Source: Nocardioides daedukensis
GTDB taxonomy: Bacteria; Actinomycetota; Actinomycetes; Propionibacteriales; Nocardioidaceae
Length of the DNA: 64,000 nucleotides
Assembly (NCBI RefSeq): GCF_013408415.1
Contig: NZ_JACCAA010000001.1
Location: 3,286,001-3,350,000 of the forward strand
Direction of reading: 5' to 3'
Made by a program: the position numbers and the translations under genes. Under the pieces are notes generated by a model. The model was not told the origin of the DNA. It saw only the letters and a list, made by a program, of their open reading frames with translations, and searched no databases. Below are positions 25,164-33,380 of the stretch, one piece after another; position 1 is the stretch's first letter, and every line of letters begins with the position of its first letter.

Positions 25164-25304
25164 GTGAAGACGCTAGCAACGGTGCGAAATCGGCGGCGAT
25201 GAATCACTCCGTTGTAGTTCACAAGAACCTCTGTTGCGGGGCCCGAGACCGTGATGCAATTCGAAACACCAGCCACAAACGCCACAAGGACAACTGGACA
25301 CAAC

Positions 25305-26540
25305 ATGCGTCGCACCCCGCTCCTGACCACGTTCTGCGCCCTCAGCGCGGCCCTGATCGTCGGTCTCACCGCCACCCTCTCCGGAGGTTCCGCGAGTGCG
25401 GCGCCGACCGTTGCCGCCAAGAAGCTCACCGTGAACAAGTCCTACCGGATGCCGAGCACCGGAAGCGTGAAGCTCGTCGGTCACGGCTTCGGCCACGGGC
25501 ACGGGATGTCGCAGTACGGCGCCGAGGGCGCGGCCCGCGAGGGACTGAGCTGGAAGCAGATCCTGGGGTTCTACTACCCGGGCACCAGCCTGAGCACGGC
25601 AAAGGGCCGGATCTCGGTCCTGATCTCCGCGAACACCACCCGCTACACCGTGGTCCAGGCCAGGTCCCACCTGCGGGTCAAGCGACCCAGCACCCGGGAG
25701 GCATGGACCCTGCCCGACCGCGGCGCCACGAAATGGCGCCTCGCGGTGAGCAGCAAGGGCGAGAGCCGTGTCGAGTACTACCGCGACAAGTGGCGGATCT
25801 GGCGGACCATCCCCGGGACGCTCGAGTTCCACGCCGGCGGTGCCGCCATCCGGCTCTACGTCGGCAACACCTCGGTGCGCTATCGCGGGACGCTTCGCTC
25901 GGCGATCCCCAAGCCGGGCACCAGGGAGCGCCAGACCGTGAACCTGGTCGACGTGAACCACTACACCCAGGGCGTGGTCGCCCGTGAGATGCCGGCGACC
26001 TGGAGCCCGAACGCCGTACGCGCCCAGTCCGTCGCCGCCCGCACCTATGGGGTGCGCCAGAAGGCCACGCCACTGACCAGGACCTATCACATCTGCGACA
26101 CCACGGCCTGCCAGGTCTATGGCGGTGTGGAGGCCGAGCACTCGGCCTCGAACGCCGCGGTCCAGGCCACGAAGAGCCAGGTGCTGACCTCGGGTGGAAA
26201 GCCGGCCTTCACCCAGTTCAGCTCGAGCAGCGGTGGCTGGACCGCCGACAGCTCCAAGTTCTCCTACCTGCCGGCCAAGCAGGACCCGTACGACGGCTGG
26301 GCCGGCAACCCGGTCCACGAGTGGCGCCTCGACCTCGACGTGGCCAAGGTGGAGAAGGCCTGGCCGACGATCGGCAACCTGGAGACGATCAAGATCCGCG
26401 ACCGCGACGGCAACGGCGAATGGGGCGGCCGGGTGAACACCCTGACCATGTTCGGCTCCCAGGGGTCGAGGACGATCTATGCCACCGAGTTCCGCTCCAA
26501 GCTCGGGCTGCGCTCGACCTGGTTCGACTTCGCGTCCTAG
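25305..26540 (+). CDS. SpoIID/LytB-domain secreted protein
   Basis: The protein (411 aa from this ATG) has a cleavable signal peptide (MRRTPLLTTF ... GGSASAAP, cleaved near residue 34). The opening mature segment GHGFGHGHGMSQYGAEGAAREG is the hallmark of SpoIID/LytB proteins. The rest of the domain is present: VVAREMPATWSPNAVRAQSVAARTY and QFSSSSGGWTA. B. subtilis SpoIID is a lytic transglycosylase that trims denuded glycan strands, and actinobacterial members are assumed to act on peptidoglycan. The catalytic Glu equivalent lies in AREMP. An earlier GTG at 25251 is possible but would bury the signal peptide. Its stop shares a CTAG with that of the convergent biotin carrier gene. Confidence 0.87.
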   Translation: MRRTPLLTTFCALSAALIVGLTATLSGGSASAAPTVAAKKLTVNKSYRMPSTGSVKLVGHGFGHGHGMSQYGAEGAAREGLSWKQILGFYYPGTSLSTAKGRISVLISANTTRYTVVQARSHLRVKRPSTREAWTLPDRGATKWRLAVSSKGESRVEYYRDKWRIWRTIPGTLEFHAGGAAIRLYVGNTSVRYRGTLRSAIPKPGTRERQTVNLVDVNHYTQGVVAREMPATWSPNAVRAQSVAARTYGVRQKATPLTRTYHICDTTACQVYGGVEAEHSASNAAVQATKSQVLTSGGKPAFTQFSSSSGGWTADSSKFSYLPAKQDPYDGWAGNPVHEWRLDLDVAKVEKAWPTIGNLETIKIRDRDGNGEWGGRVNTLTMFGSQGSRTIYATEFRSKLGLRSTWFDFAS

Positions 26541-26764
26541 CCTCGGACGGCGGGCTCCAGGACCACGACCAGGTCCCCGCCGGCCACCGACTCGGTCCCG
26601 TCGACGACCACCCGCACGATCGTGCCCGACCTGGGCGCGGTGATCGCGGCCTCCATCTTCATCGCCTCGATCATCGCGACCGGGTCGCCGATCTCGACCC
26701 GGTCACCGACGCGCACCAAGGGCGTGACGAAGCCCTGGAAGGGCGCTTCGACGTGGGCGGGCAT
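26537..26764 (-). CDS. Stand-alone biotin carboxyl carrier protein
   Basis: The 75-aa protein is a single biotinyl domain. The biotinylation site is Lys36 in EAMKM, and the surrounding GDRVEIGDPVAMIEAMKMEAAI and hairpin-closing GTIVRVVVDG segments fit. A separate small carrier is unusual here because the carboxylase alpha subunit encoded 3.4 kb away already has its own biotinyl domain. It may serve a different carboxylase or act as a spare carrier. It has no close operon partner. Its stop and that of the convergent SpoIID-type gene overlap within one CTAG. BirA, encoded at 41635, would biotinylate it. Confidence 0.9.
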   Translation of the reverse strand: MPAHVEAPFQGFVTPLVRVGDRVEIGDPVAMIEAMKMEAAITAPRSGTIVRVVVDGTESVAGGDLVVVLEPAVRG

Positions 26765-26822
26765 GCCCCCAGACTAGTGGGCGGCGCCGGGTCTCGGTTC
26801 GCGGATTCGTGACCGTGGACCC

Positions 26823-26859
26823 ACGGGCTCGGATAGAGTTCTTCGCACACCGAGCCCGT
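26823..26859. other. Long inverted repeat in the gap before the accA operon end
   Basis: ACGGGCTCGG (26823-26832) pairs perfectly with CCGAGCCCGT (26850-26859) around a 17-nt loop containing GATAGAGTT. The element is in a 197-bp gene-free gap. It may be part of a small RNA or a promoter region for one. No ORF of credible character lies here. Confidence 0.4.
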
Positions 26860-26918
26860 CGCGCTCCGGAGACGTCGAGCGTGGCACCGGATCTCACTCC
26901 TGGGAGGGAGCTGAGAGA

Positions 26919-26947
26919 GAGGGCCGTCCGGTCTCCGGGCGGCCCTC
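26919..26947 (-). terminator. Strong hairpin after the accA-linked operon
   Basis: GAGGGCCG pairs with CGGCCCTC, extended by TCCGG/CCGGG with one G-T pair around a three-base loop. It starts 15 nt after the stop of the last gene of the operon on the minus strand. No U-tract follows. Confidence 0.7.
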
Positions 26948-26961
26948 GATTACGTTCCGGC

Positions 26962-28143
26962 TCAGGGCCGGCGGTGCAGGCGGGTGATCAGGTCCGGCTC
27001 GAGCGCGCCATATCCGCTGGACGCCCACGGCTCGGAGTCCGTCTCGAAGTAGTGCACCGGCTTGCCGCGACGGGCCACGTCGAGGATGTCGGGGACCCGG
27101 TCCCTGCGCAGGGCTTGGCGGCAGGCAGTGCACAGCGGCGCCTTGACCTCGCGCCCGGCCGCGGTCACCGCTTGGACCTGCCCGGTCACGCCGTGCAGCG
27201 GATTGAGGAAGCATCGCGTGGGCGGCTTGAACGACCTTCCGGCCAGGGCAGCATCGAGGGCGCGTGAGCCGTTGTCGGCGAGGACGATCGCACCGACCAC
27301 GTCGAGGACCTCCGGATCCTTGACGTTCATCACGCGTCGCGCGGCCTCATAGTGGTCCAGCGCGGACTGCCACGAGTCCACATCGCCGGTGGCGGTGATC
27401 TCGGCTTCGTCGATCCGCTCGCCCAGGCCCAGCACGTCGTCGCGCGCCTGCTGCTCGAGCTTGCGGTCGTGCGCCTTGCGGATCCTGGCCATCGCCGACG
27501 GTGGCAGTGCCTGGGGCTTCTTGGCGCGGCGTACGCCTGCGAAGACCTTGTAGATGACGGCACAGATGATCACGACGATCAGCCCGGCGATCACCAGGCC
27601 GGTCGGGTCGAAGCCGTCCTCGCCATAGGAGCTCCCGGTCGAGGTGCGCTCCAGGTCATTGCGGTCGTACCACTCGTCGCGGGCCTTCGACTCCAGCTTG
27701 TCCAACTTCGAGGCCGGCCGGAGCAGGAGCTCGGTGGAGCGCTCGAAGGCGCTTCCGAGCGTCTCGTGCGACTCATAGCGGACGATGCTCAGTGCCGGGT
27801 GGTAGAGCGAGCCGTCAGAGGTGCTCGGCACGTCCCAGGCCCGGCCCTCGAGCGAGATGTCGGTGGGTTCGAGGCTGGTGGTGGTGGCCAGGTAGATCCC
27901 CGGTTCCGGGTGCTCGGCGTGCAGCCTGGTGAGCAGGTCCGCAGTGCTCCCGGAGAACGCGTCACCGCGCTCGAAGGGGTAGGCCACCACGAACAGCGGG
28001 TCCTCGGACTTCGCGATGTTCTGCTTGATCGCCGCGATCTGATCGGCAGTGAACTGCGACTCCAGGCTGGGGTGGATGTAGAGCTGGTCCTTGGCCAGGG
28101 CCTCGTGGATCTGCTGGAGCTCGTCGTCGTTGCGCGCGGTCAT
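26962..28143 (-). CDS. Single-pass membrane protein with NPLHG motif, unknown function
   Basis: This 393-aa protein has three parts. Residues about 1-160 form an alpha/beta module (ALAKDQLYIHPSLE ... PLFVVAYPF ... PGIYLATTTS) without a signal peptide. A single TM helix follows near residues 180-203 (LVIAGLIVVIICAVIYKVF). The C-terminal part is helical and ends with the cysteine module CFLNPLHG then LCTACRQAL, giving three cysteines that could bind metal. The sequence closes with SGYGALEPDL. The same layout, module by module, is seen in the protein at 28826. The ATG overlaps the upstream stop (ATGA) and has GGGAGG six nt before it. It is the last gene of the accA-led operon. I cannot assign a function. 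Confidence 0.82.
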   Translation of the reverse strand: MTARNDDELQQIHEALAKDQLYIHPSLESQFTADQIAAIKQNIAKSEDPLFVVAYPFERGDAFSGSTADLLTRLHAEHPEPGIYLATTTSLEPTDISLEGRAWDVPSTSDGSLYHPALSIVRYESHETLGSAFERSTELLLRPASKLDKLESKARDEWYDRNDLERTSTGSSYGEDGFDPTGLVIAGLIVVIICAVIYKVFAGVRRAKKPQALPPSAMARIRKAHDRKLEQQARDDVLGLGERIDEAEITATGDVDSWQSALDHYEAARRVMNVKDPEVLDVVGAIVLADNGSRALDAALAGRSFKPPTRCFLNPLHGVTGQVQAVTAAGREVKAPLCTACRQALRRDRVPDILDVARRGKPVHYFETDSEPWASSGYGALEPDLITRLHRRP

Positions 28144-28829
28144 CGCCACCCTCCCGGGAGCTTGAGCAGTCCGCCGGTGAGGGTCCGCACCAGCCAGAAG
28201 AAGAGTCCGATCCCCAGGAGGACGCCCAGGGCGATCATGACGCCCGCGGCGATGCCACCGCCGGTGCCACCCCAGTAGTCGAACTCGCTGTCGTCGTCGT
28301 GCCAGGTCACCGTGAGCTGGTCGATCCCTGCGAGCAGTGCAGTGGTGGGGTCGCCGACGAAGTCGCTGGTGTTGAACTGGAAGGGATAGCCGTCCCTGCC
28401 GCCGGTCAGCATCACGTCTCCCGACTCCGGGCCCTCCCAGATGACCAGCACCCCCGGTTCGTCGTCGGCCAGGGCCCGCTCGAGCTGCTCCTCGGTCTGG
28501 AGGTAGCTGCCGCCCATGTTGGTCTCCTGCCAGACGATCACCCGAACGGGCACCTCGTCCACACCACGCGCGGCGATCGCCTTCTCCAGTCGCTTCTCAT
28601 CGGCCTCGTCCACCATCGTGCGACCGTCCGGAGCGACGTGTACGCCGTCCTTGCGGATGCCCTCGATCGCGTTGCGCACCCGGTCACGAGGGGTGTCGAG
28701 GACTTCCTCGTAGGCCTGCCACTGGGCGAACTCCTGCTCGCGCTTGTCGGTGAACCAGGCCGAGGCGCCGAATCCGCAGAGCAGCGCCGCCAGCGCGGCG
28801 AGGACCAGGTTGGCCACGGCATTCCTCAT
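28140..28829 (-). CDS. Membrane protein with paralogous alpha/beta module, unknown function
   Basis: The 229-aa protein has an N-terminal TM helix or signal anchor (VANLVLAALAALLCGFGASAWF). An external module follows (IRKDGVHVAPDG ... VPVRVIVWQETNMGG ... PGVLVIWEG), then a C-terminal TM helix (GIAAGVMIALGVLLGIGLFFWLV). The external module resembles the N-terminal parts of the two flanking gene products, but the cysteine module is absent. Start and stop both overlap neighbours in ATGA form, so the three proteins are made in fixed ratio and probably form a complex. No enzymatic motif is evident. TPM-like domains have a comparable pattern of strands, but I cannot confirm membership. Confidence 0.8.
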   Translation of the reverse strand: MRNAVANLVLAALAALLCGFGASAWFTDKREQEFAQWQAYEEVLDTPRDRVRNAIEGIRKDGVHVAPDGRTMVDEADEKRLEKAIAARGVDEVPVRVIVWQETNMGGSYLQTEEQLERALADDEPGVLVIWEGPESGDVMLTGGRDGYPFQFNTSDFVGDPTTALLAGIDQLTVTWHDDDSEFDYWGGTGGGIAAGVMIALGVLLGIGLFFWLVRTLTGGLLKLPGGWR

Positions 28830-30145
28830 CGTGGCCGCCTCTGGTCCGCATGTCGCCACAGGTCATCGACCAAGGTGCCGTAGCCGGTCTCGGCCCAGAC
28901 GCTCTTGCCGCTGTAGTAGGGCTTGTCGATGGCGAGCCGGCGGACCTCGACCAGCGAGTCGAGCACCCGACCGGCGGCCAGGTCGCGCTCGCACTTGTTG
29001 CACACACCGACGCGGATGCCGCCAGCCACGGTCTGGAGCCGGGTCGCCTCGCCATGCAGCGGGTTGAGATAGCAGCAGCGATAGATCTCTGCCCCGTCCT
29101 TGCTCATCGCGCGGGCTCCGGTCCTGGCCAGCACGAGCGCGCCGACCACGTCGAGAAGATCCTTGGAGTCCACCAGGTCCGTGCCAGCCTCGAGGCTGCG
29201 CGAGGCCAGCTCGGTGCGCTCCTCGCCGGCCCGGCGACGCTCACCGGGCTTGGCCAGGCTCCGCTCCAGGCGGGTCAGCTCGTTGCTGGCCTTGGTGCGC
29301 ACCAGCGCGAGCTGGCGCTCGGCGTGCTCCGCCTTGGTCAGCTCTGCCGCCGGTGTCCCGCGTCCTCCCTTGCTCGACTTGCCCGCCTTGCCCGCAGTGG
29401 TGCTCGAGCGGGTGGAGCCGGACTGGGCAGAGCCGGACCGCGAGGAGCTGGGGACCAGGTTGCGCGCTCCGATCGCCTGCAGCAGCCGATAGCCGCAGAC
29501 CAGCACCAGCACCGCGACCAGGGTCCCGGTCATCGCGCTGTAGCCGGGGGTGGCCGGCTCGGCGTCCTCCCGATCGAGTCTCGAGGTGTAGCCCATGAAG
29601 CTCCACATCGGGTGGGAGTAGGCCTCGACCTGCTCGGGGGTGAGGATCGGCTCGCGGTAGTCGGGGATCTGCTCGAGCGCGGCGACCTCCAGGGCAGCGG
29701 CCGCCTTGGCCTGGGGCGCCATCACGAACTCGACCTTGCCCTGCGTCTCGACGACGTCCTCGATCTGGTCCTCGACCGTCCGATGAGCCGAGCGGACCAA
29801 CATTGCGTCGCTGTCCTCGGCCGGATCGAGGTCACCCCACACGCCGACGTGGCTACCACCCTGGCTGGTGTGCACGACGTAGACGCCGTCCTTGCCGATC
29901 TCGGCATGGATCAGGCTGGCCAGCTCCTCGTCGCCGGACCCCCGGGAGATCCCCTGGGGGGTCACGGCGTAGACGACGTAGACCGGGTAGTCAGCCTTGG
30001 CCTCCAGCTCGTGCAAGGCCTCGGTGAGCTCAGTCGTGTAGCCGTTGCCCATCGCCTCCTGCACCAGGATCGGATCCTGGCGCAGGTGGGCGATGATTTC
30101 ATCGACGGTGTCGATGAACTCCTCCTCGGGAGGAGTGCTGCTCAT
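28826..30145 (-). CDS. Single-pass membrane protein with NPLHG motif, unknown function
   Basis: This 439-aa protein parallels the one at 26962. An N-terminal alpha/beta module (DPILVQEAM ... YPVYVVYAVTPQG ... LASLIHAEIGKDGVYVV) is followed by a TM helix near residues 205-225 (LVAVLVLVCGYRLL) and a Ser/Gly/Lys-rich linker. A long charged helix comes next, then the cysteine module CCYLNPLHG ... VGVCNKCERDLAAG, ending WAETGYGTLVDDL. The shared segments LLDVVGALVLA, NPLHG and GYGxLxxDL show a duplication. It starts 2 nt after the stop of the carboxylase alpha subunit, so the messages are joined. Whether its role relates to carboxylase function or is merely co-transcribed is open. Confidence 0.82.
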   Translation of the reverse strand: MSSTPPEEEFIDTVDEIIAHLRQDPILVQEAMGNGYTTELTEALHELEAKADYPVYVVYAVTPQGISRGSGDEELASLIHAEIGKDGVYVVHTSQGGSHVGVWGDLDPAEDSDAMLVRSAHRTVEDQIEDVVETQGKVEFVMAPQAKAAAALEVAALEQIPDYREPILTPEQVEAYSHPMWSFMGYTSRLDREDAEPATPGYSAMTGTLVAVLVLVCGYRLLQAIGARNLVPSSSRSGSAQSGSTRSSTTAGKAGKSSKGGRGTPAAELTKAEHAERQLALVRTKASNELTRLERSLAKPGERRRAGEERTELASRSLEAGTDLVDSKDLLDVVGALVLARTGARAMSKDGAEIYRCCYLNPLHGEATRLQTVAGGIRVGVCNKCERDLAAGRVLDSLVEVRRLAIDKPYYSGKSVWAETGYGTLVDDLWRHADQRRPR

Positions 30146-30147
30146 GT

Positions 30148-31935
30148 TCAGTCCTTGAGCTCGCAGATGACGGCACCGTTGTTGACCGTGCTGCCGACCG
30201 TGGCCTCCAGGCCGCTCACCGTTCCGGCCTTGTGCGCCTTAAGGGGCTGCTCCATCTTCATCGCCTCGAGCACGACGATGACGTCGCCCTCGGCGACGGT
30301 TGCACCCTCCTCGACGGCGACCTTGACGATCGTGCCCTGCATGGGCGAGGTGACCGAGTCACCGGAAGCAGCAGCGCCGGCCTTCTTCGCGGTGCGCTTC
30401 GGCTTCTTGGCTCCGGCAGCGGCGCCGCCGCCGGCCAGACCGCCGAGCCCACCGGGGATGACCACCTCAAGGCGCCTGCCGCCGACCTCGACGGTCACCT
30501 TCTGGCGCTCGGCCGGCTCCTCTGCCTCGCCGGCGTCGCCGGAGTAGGGCGGGATCTGGTTGTCGAAGTCAGTCTCGATCCAGGTGGTGTAGACGGTGAA
30601 GTCGCCCTCGCCCGACGGGTTGGAGGCACCGACGTACGCCGGGTCGTTGAGCACGACCTCGTCGAACGTGAGCGCGGTGGGCATGCCCTCGATCCGGAAC
30701 TCGGAGATCGCCCGGCGGGATCGCTCGATCGCCTGGGTGCGGTCCTTGCCGGTCACGATCAGCTTGGCGACCAGGGAGTCGAACGAGCCCGGGATGGTCT
30801 CGCCCTTCTCGTAGCCGGAGTCGATGCGGATGCCGGGACCACTCGGCGGAGCCCACTCGGTGAGCGTGCCGGGTGCGGGCATGAAGTTGTTGCCCGGGTC
30901 CTCGGCGTTGACGCGGAACTCGATGGAGTGCCCGCGGATCTCGGGGTCGCCGTAGCCGAGCTCCTCGCCGGCGGCGATGCGGAACATCTCGCGGACCAGG
31001 TCGATGCCGGTGACTTCCTCGGAGACGCAGTGCTCGACCTGGAGGCGGGTGTTGACCTCGAGGAACGAGATGGTGCCGTCTGCGGCGACCAGGAACTCGC
31101 AGGTTCCGGCACCGACGTAGCCGGCTTCCTTCAGGATCGCCTTGGACGACTCGTAGAGGCGCTGGTTCTGCTCGTCGGTGAGGAACGGCGCGGGGGCCTC
31201 CTCGACCAGCTTCTGGTGCCGGCGCTGGAGCGAGCAGTCGCGGGTCGAGACGACGACCACGTTGCCGTGCTGGTCGGCGAGGCATTGGGTCTCGACGTGG
31301 CGGGGGCGGTCGAGGAACTTCTCGACCAGGCACTCGCCGCGGCCGAAGGCGCCGATCGCCTCACGGGTCGCCGACTCGAACAGCTCGGGGATCTCCTCCA
31401 GCGTGCGGGCGACCTTGAGGCCACGGCCACCGCCGCCGTAGACGGCCTTGATGGCGACCGGGAGACCGAACTCCTTGGCCAGCGCGATGACCTCGTCGGC
31501 GTCCTTGACCGGGTCCTTCGTGCCGGGGGCGAGCGGCGCCTTGGCGCGCTCGGCGATGTGCTTGGCCTTGGCCTTGTCGCCCAGGGCGTCGATGGCGTCG
31601 GGGGAGGGGCCGATCCAGATCAGCCCGGCGTCGAGGACGGCCTGGGCGAACTGGGCGTTCTCGGCGAGGAAGCCGTAGCCGGGGTGCACCGAGTCGGCGC
31701 CGGAGCGCTTGGCGACCTCGATGATCTTGGGGATGTCGAGGTAGGTCTCTGCGGGCGTGGCGCCGTTGAGGGTGTGTGCTTCGTCGGCGAGACGGACGAA
31801 GAGGGCCTCGCGGTCCGGCTCCGCGTAGACGGCAACGGAACCGATGCCTGCGTCCTTGCAGGCGCGAATGACGCGCACCGCGATCTCGCCGCGGTTGGCG
31901 ATGAGGACCTTTTGCAGGGGCTTGATCTCGGGCAC
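30148..31935 (-). CDS. accA3: Acetyl/propionyl-CoA carboxylase alpha subunit (biotin carboxylase + BCCP)
   Basis: The 595-aa subunit carries a biotin carboxylase domain (residues about 8-455) and a C-terminal biotinyl domain. N-terminal [18 protein letters not shown] is diagnostic. The ATP-grasp glycine loop is [11 protein letters not shown], catalytic segments [12 protein letters not shown] and TGIDLVREM follow, and biotin is attached in EAMKMEQPL about 35 residues from the end. It carboxylates biotin with ATP and bicarbonate for transfer by the beta subunit encoded at 39974, feeding fatty-acid and methyl-branched or odd-chain metabolism. The GTG start has AGGAG six nt upstream. It leads an operon with three membrane proteins of unknown function. 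The gene matches M. tuberculosis accA3. Confidence 0.95.
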   Translation of the reverse strand: MPEIKPLQKVLIANRGEIAVRVIRACKDAGIGSVAVYAEPDREALFVRLADEAHTLNGATPAETYLDIPKIIEVAKRSGADSVHPGYGFLAENAQFAQAVLDAGLIWIGPSPDAIDALGDKAKAKHIAERAKAPLAPGTKDPVKDADEVIALAKEFGLPVAIKAVYGGGGRGLKVARTLEEIPELFESATREAIGAFGRGECLVEKFLDRPRHVETQCLADQHGNVVVVSTRDCSLQRRHQKLVEEAPAPFLTDEQNQRLYESSKAILKEAGYVGAGTCEFLVAADGTISFLEVNTRLQVEHCVSEEVTGIDLVREMFRIAAGEELGYGDPEIRGHSIEFRVNAEDPGNNFMPAPGTLTEWAPPSGPGIRIDSGYEKGETIPGSFDSLVAKLIVTGKDRTQAIERSRRAISEFRIEGMPTALTFDEVVLNDPAYVGASNPSGEGDFTVYTTWIETDFDNQIPPYSGDAGEAEEPAERQKVTVEVGGRRLEVVIPGGLGGLAGGGAAAGAKKPKRTAKKAGAAASGDSVTSPMQGTIVKVAVEEGATVAEGDVIVVLEAMKMEQPLKAHKAGTVSGLEATVGSTVNNGAVICELKD

Positions 31936-32075
31936 GAACACTCCTCGACTGCTGAATTCATGGTGACGCGGACGGTCTGCGCCACCAGGGGAGTCTAGGG
32001 CCATCCGTCGACTGGTCCGTGACCGGTTCCGGGTCATGGATGCCTACCGACAGGTAGTCGCCGGCGTGAGAACGC

Positions 32076-33302
32076 TCAGAGCGGCGCGACCCCGTGGGCC
32101 GAGGGCCCGTCGTCGCCGAAGATGCGCCGGCACTCGCGTTCGATCGAGGCGTTGCCCCGGCGCACGGTCAGCTCGTCGGTTCCGGGCACCCGAGCCAGCA
32201 CCTGGCTCAGCGGCAGGTTGACCAGGAAGCGCCAGCCGGTGAACCACGGCAACCGCATGGGAAGGCCGAGGTCGCGCATCGCGCCGGGCCCGAGCAGGCC
32301 GGTGGCCATGCTCAGGGTGCGCTCGCGCTCGAAGCGCTTGGTCAGGGCCGAGCCCTCACCGGCATCGATCGAGGAGAGCAGTGAGTCGGCGAGGAGCAGG
32401 GAGTTCTCGTCGGGAGCCGGATCGCCGGCCAGGAACTGGTAGAGCAGCCGGCGCCCGATCCGCTCGGTGCGGGGCAGCCATGCGTCGTCGACGCCCATCA
32501 GCCAGCCGACGTAGGACCACAGGTGCATGATCGCCTTGCTGTCGCGACGGCTCACGTAGTGGCCGAACAGGCGGGCGTGGAGCAGGAAGCTGGTGCTGAA
32601 GACGCCCAGGGTGCTGGCCTGGTCGTACTGGTTGATCGGGACGCCGCGGAAGTCCCAGTCCCAGTCGGGCGCCTGCTCCAGCTGGTCGTTGACGAAGGCG
32701 TGCATGATCCGGACGTGGACCGAGAGGTTCCATCCCTCGGCCCCTGGCTCGAGTCCGCCGGGAGCGGTGATGGCGAGCCACCAGGCGGTGGTCTCGTTGA
32801 GGCGACGCTGGCCCTCCTCCCCGGTCAGTCGGCCGGTGCGCACCAGCGGCTCGAGGGCCGCCCCGGTGCGATAGCCACCGAGCAGTGAGCCGAGGCCGAG
32901 GACCCGCAGGCCGTCGACGCCCAGCCTGCGGCAGGCCCGGGCGCCGCGCTCGAGGAGGTCGTCGCGCACCCAGTCGGGTCGTTCGCGCAGGGGCTCGAAG
33001 AACTCCTTCAGTGGTGCGGGGGAGTCGGCGGTGATCCCGTCGTCGAGTGCGGCGCGGATCTGCTTCATGCTCACCGACCGGTCCACGCGCATCGCGCGGA
33101 CCAGTGCAGCGGCTGGCTCGTCGCGTCGCAGCAGCCCGGCCTTGAGCGCCTCCACCTCGGCGGGCGTGGGGCGGGCGCCCGGTCCCGCGGTCAGCCGTAG
33201 CGGGGCGGCTGCCCGCTCTGCCCATGCCGTGGCCGAGCGATAGCGGGTGGGAACCGGTCGGTTGAGGGCCTCGGGTGCAGCTGAGGGGAGTGTCTGGGTC
33301 AT
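32076..33302 (-). CDS. MpaB-type oxygenase (DUF2236 family)
   Basis: This 408-aa soluble protein belongs to the oxygenase-MpaB/DUF2236 family, which includes fungal MpaB and is related to latex-clearing protein Lcp. Family features include RIMHAFVN with a candidate heme-ligand His, WDFRGVPINQYDQASTLGVFS, and HLWSYVGWLMGVDD. Members are b-type heme enzymes or are inferred to be; the substrate here is unknown. The gene is divergent from a TetR regulator gene, with an inverted repeat between them, so expression is probably ligand-induced. A -10-like TATCAT lies 6 nt before the ATG on the minus strand. Confidence 0.85.
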   Translation of the reverse strand: MTQTLPSAAPEALNRPVPTRYRSATAWAERAAAPLRLTAGPGARPTPAEVEALKAGLLRRDEPAAALVRAMRVDRSVSMKQIRAALDDGITADSPAPLKEFFEPLRERPDWVRDDLLERGARACRRLGVDGLRVLGLGSLLGGYRTGAALEPLVRTGRLTGEEGQRRLNETTAWWLAITAPGGLEPGAEGWNLSVHVRIMHAFVNDQLEQAPDWDWDFRGVPINQYDQASTLGVFSTSFLLHARLFGHYVSRRDSKAIMHLWSYVGWLMGVDDAWLPRTERIGRRLLYQFLAGDPAPDENSLLLADSLLSSIDAGEGSALTKRFERERTLSMATGLLGPGAMRDLGLPMRLPWFTGWRFLVNLPLSQVLARVPGTDELTVRRGNASIERECRRIFGDDGPSAHGVAPL

Positions 33303-33318
33303 GTCCCGATGATAAAGT

Positions 33319-33341
33319 GAGTAATTGCTCGTTTTCTACTC
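33319..33341. promoter_or_regulatory. Putative TetR operator in the MpaB/TetR divergent promoter
   Basis: GAGTA (33319-33323) and TACTC (33337-33341) form an inverted repeat. A nearly palindromic GAGTAATTGCTC (33319-33330) lies within it. The element is AT-rich against its surroundings and overlaps the likely promoter of the oxygenase gene. The TetR protein encoded alongside is the probable ligand. Confidence 0.55.
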
Positions 33342-33380
33342 GCATTCCACGACACGCGTCGTCAGTGCCAAGGAGTCCAG

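Noticed and set aside
26881..26947. T-box riboswitch-like segment (GTGGCACCGG followed by a hairpin)
   Set aside because: There is no specifier stem I can defend, and no aminoacyl-tRNA synthetase or biosynthetic gene follows on the same strand.
30232..31998. 588-codon frame antisense to accA3
   Set aside because: Gly/Asp/Leu-rich shadow of a strongly conserved gene.
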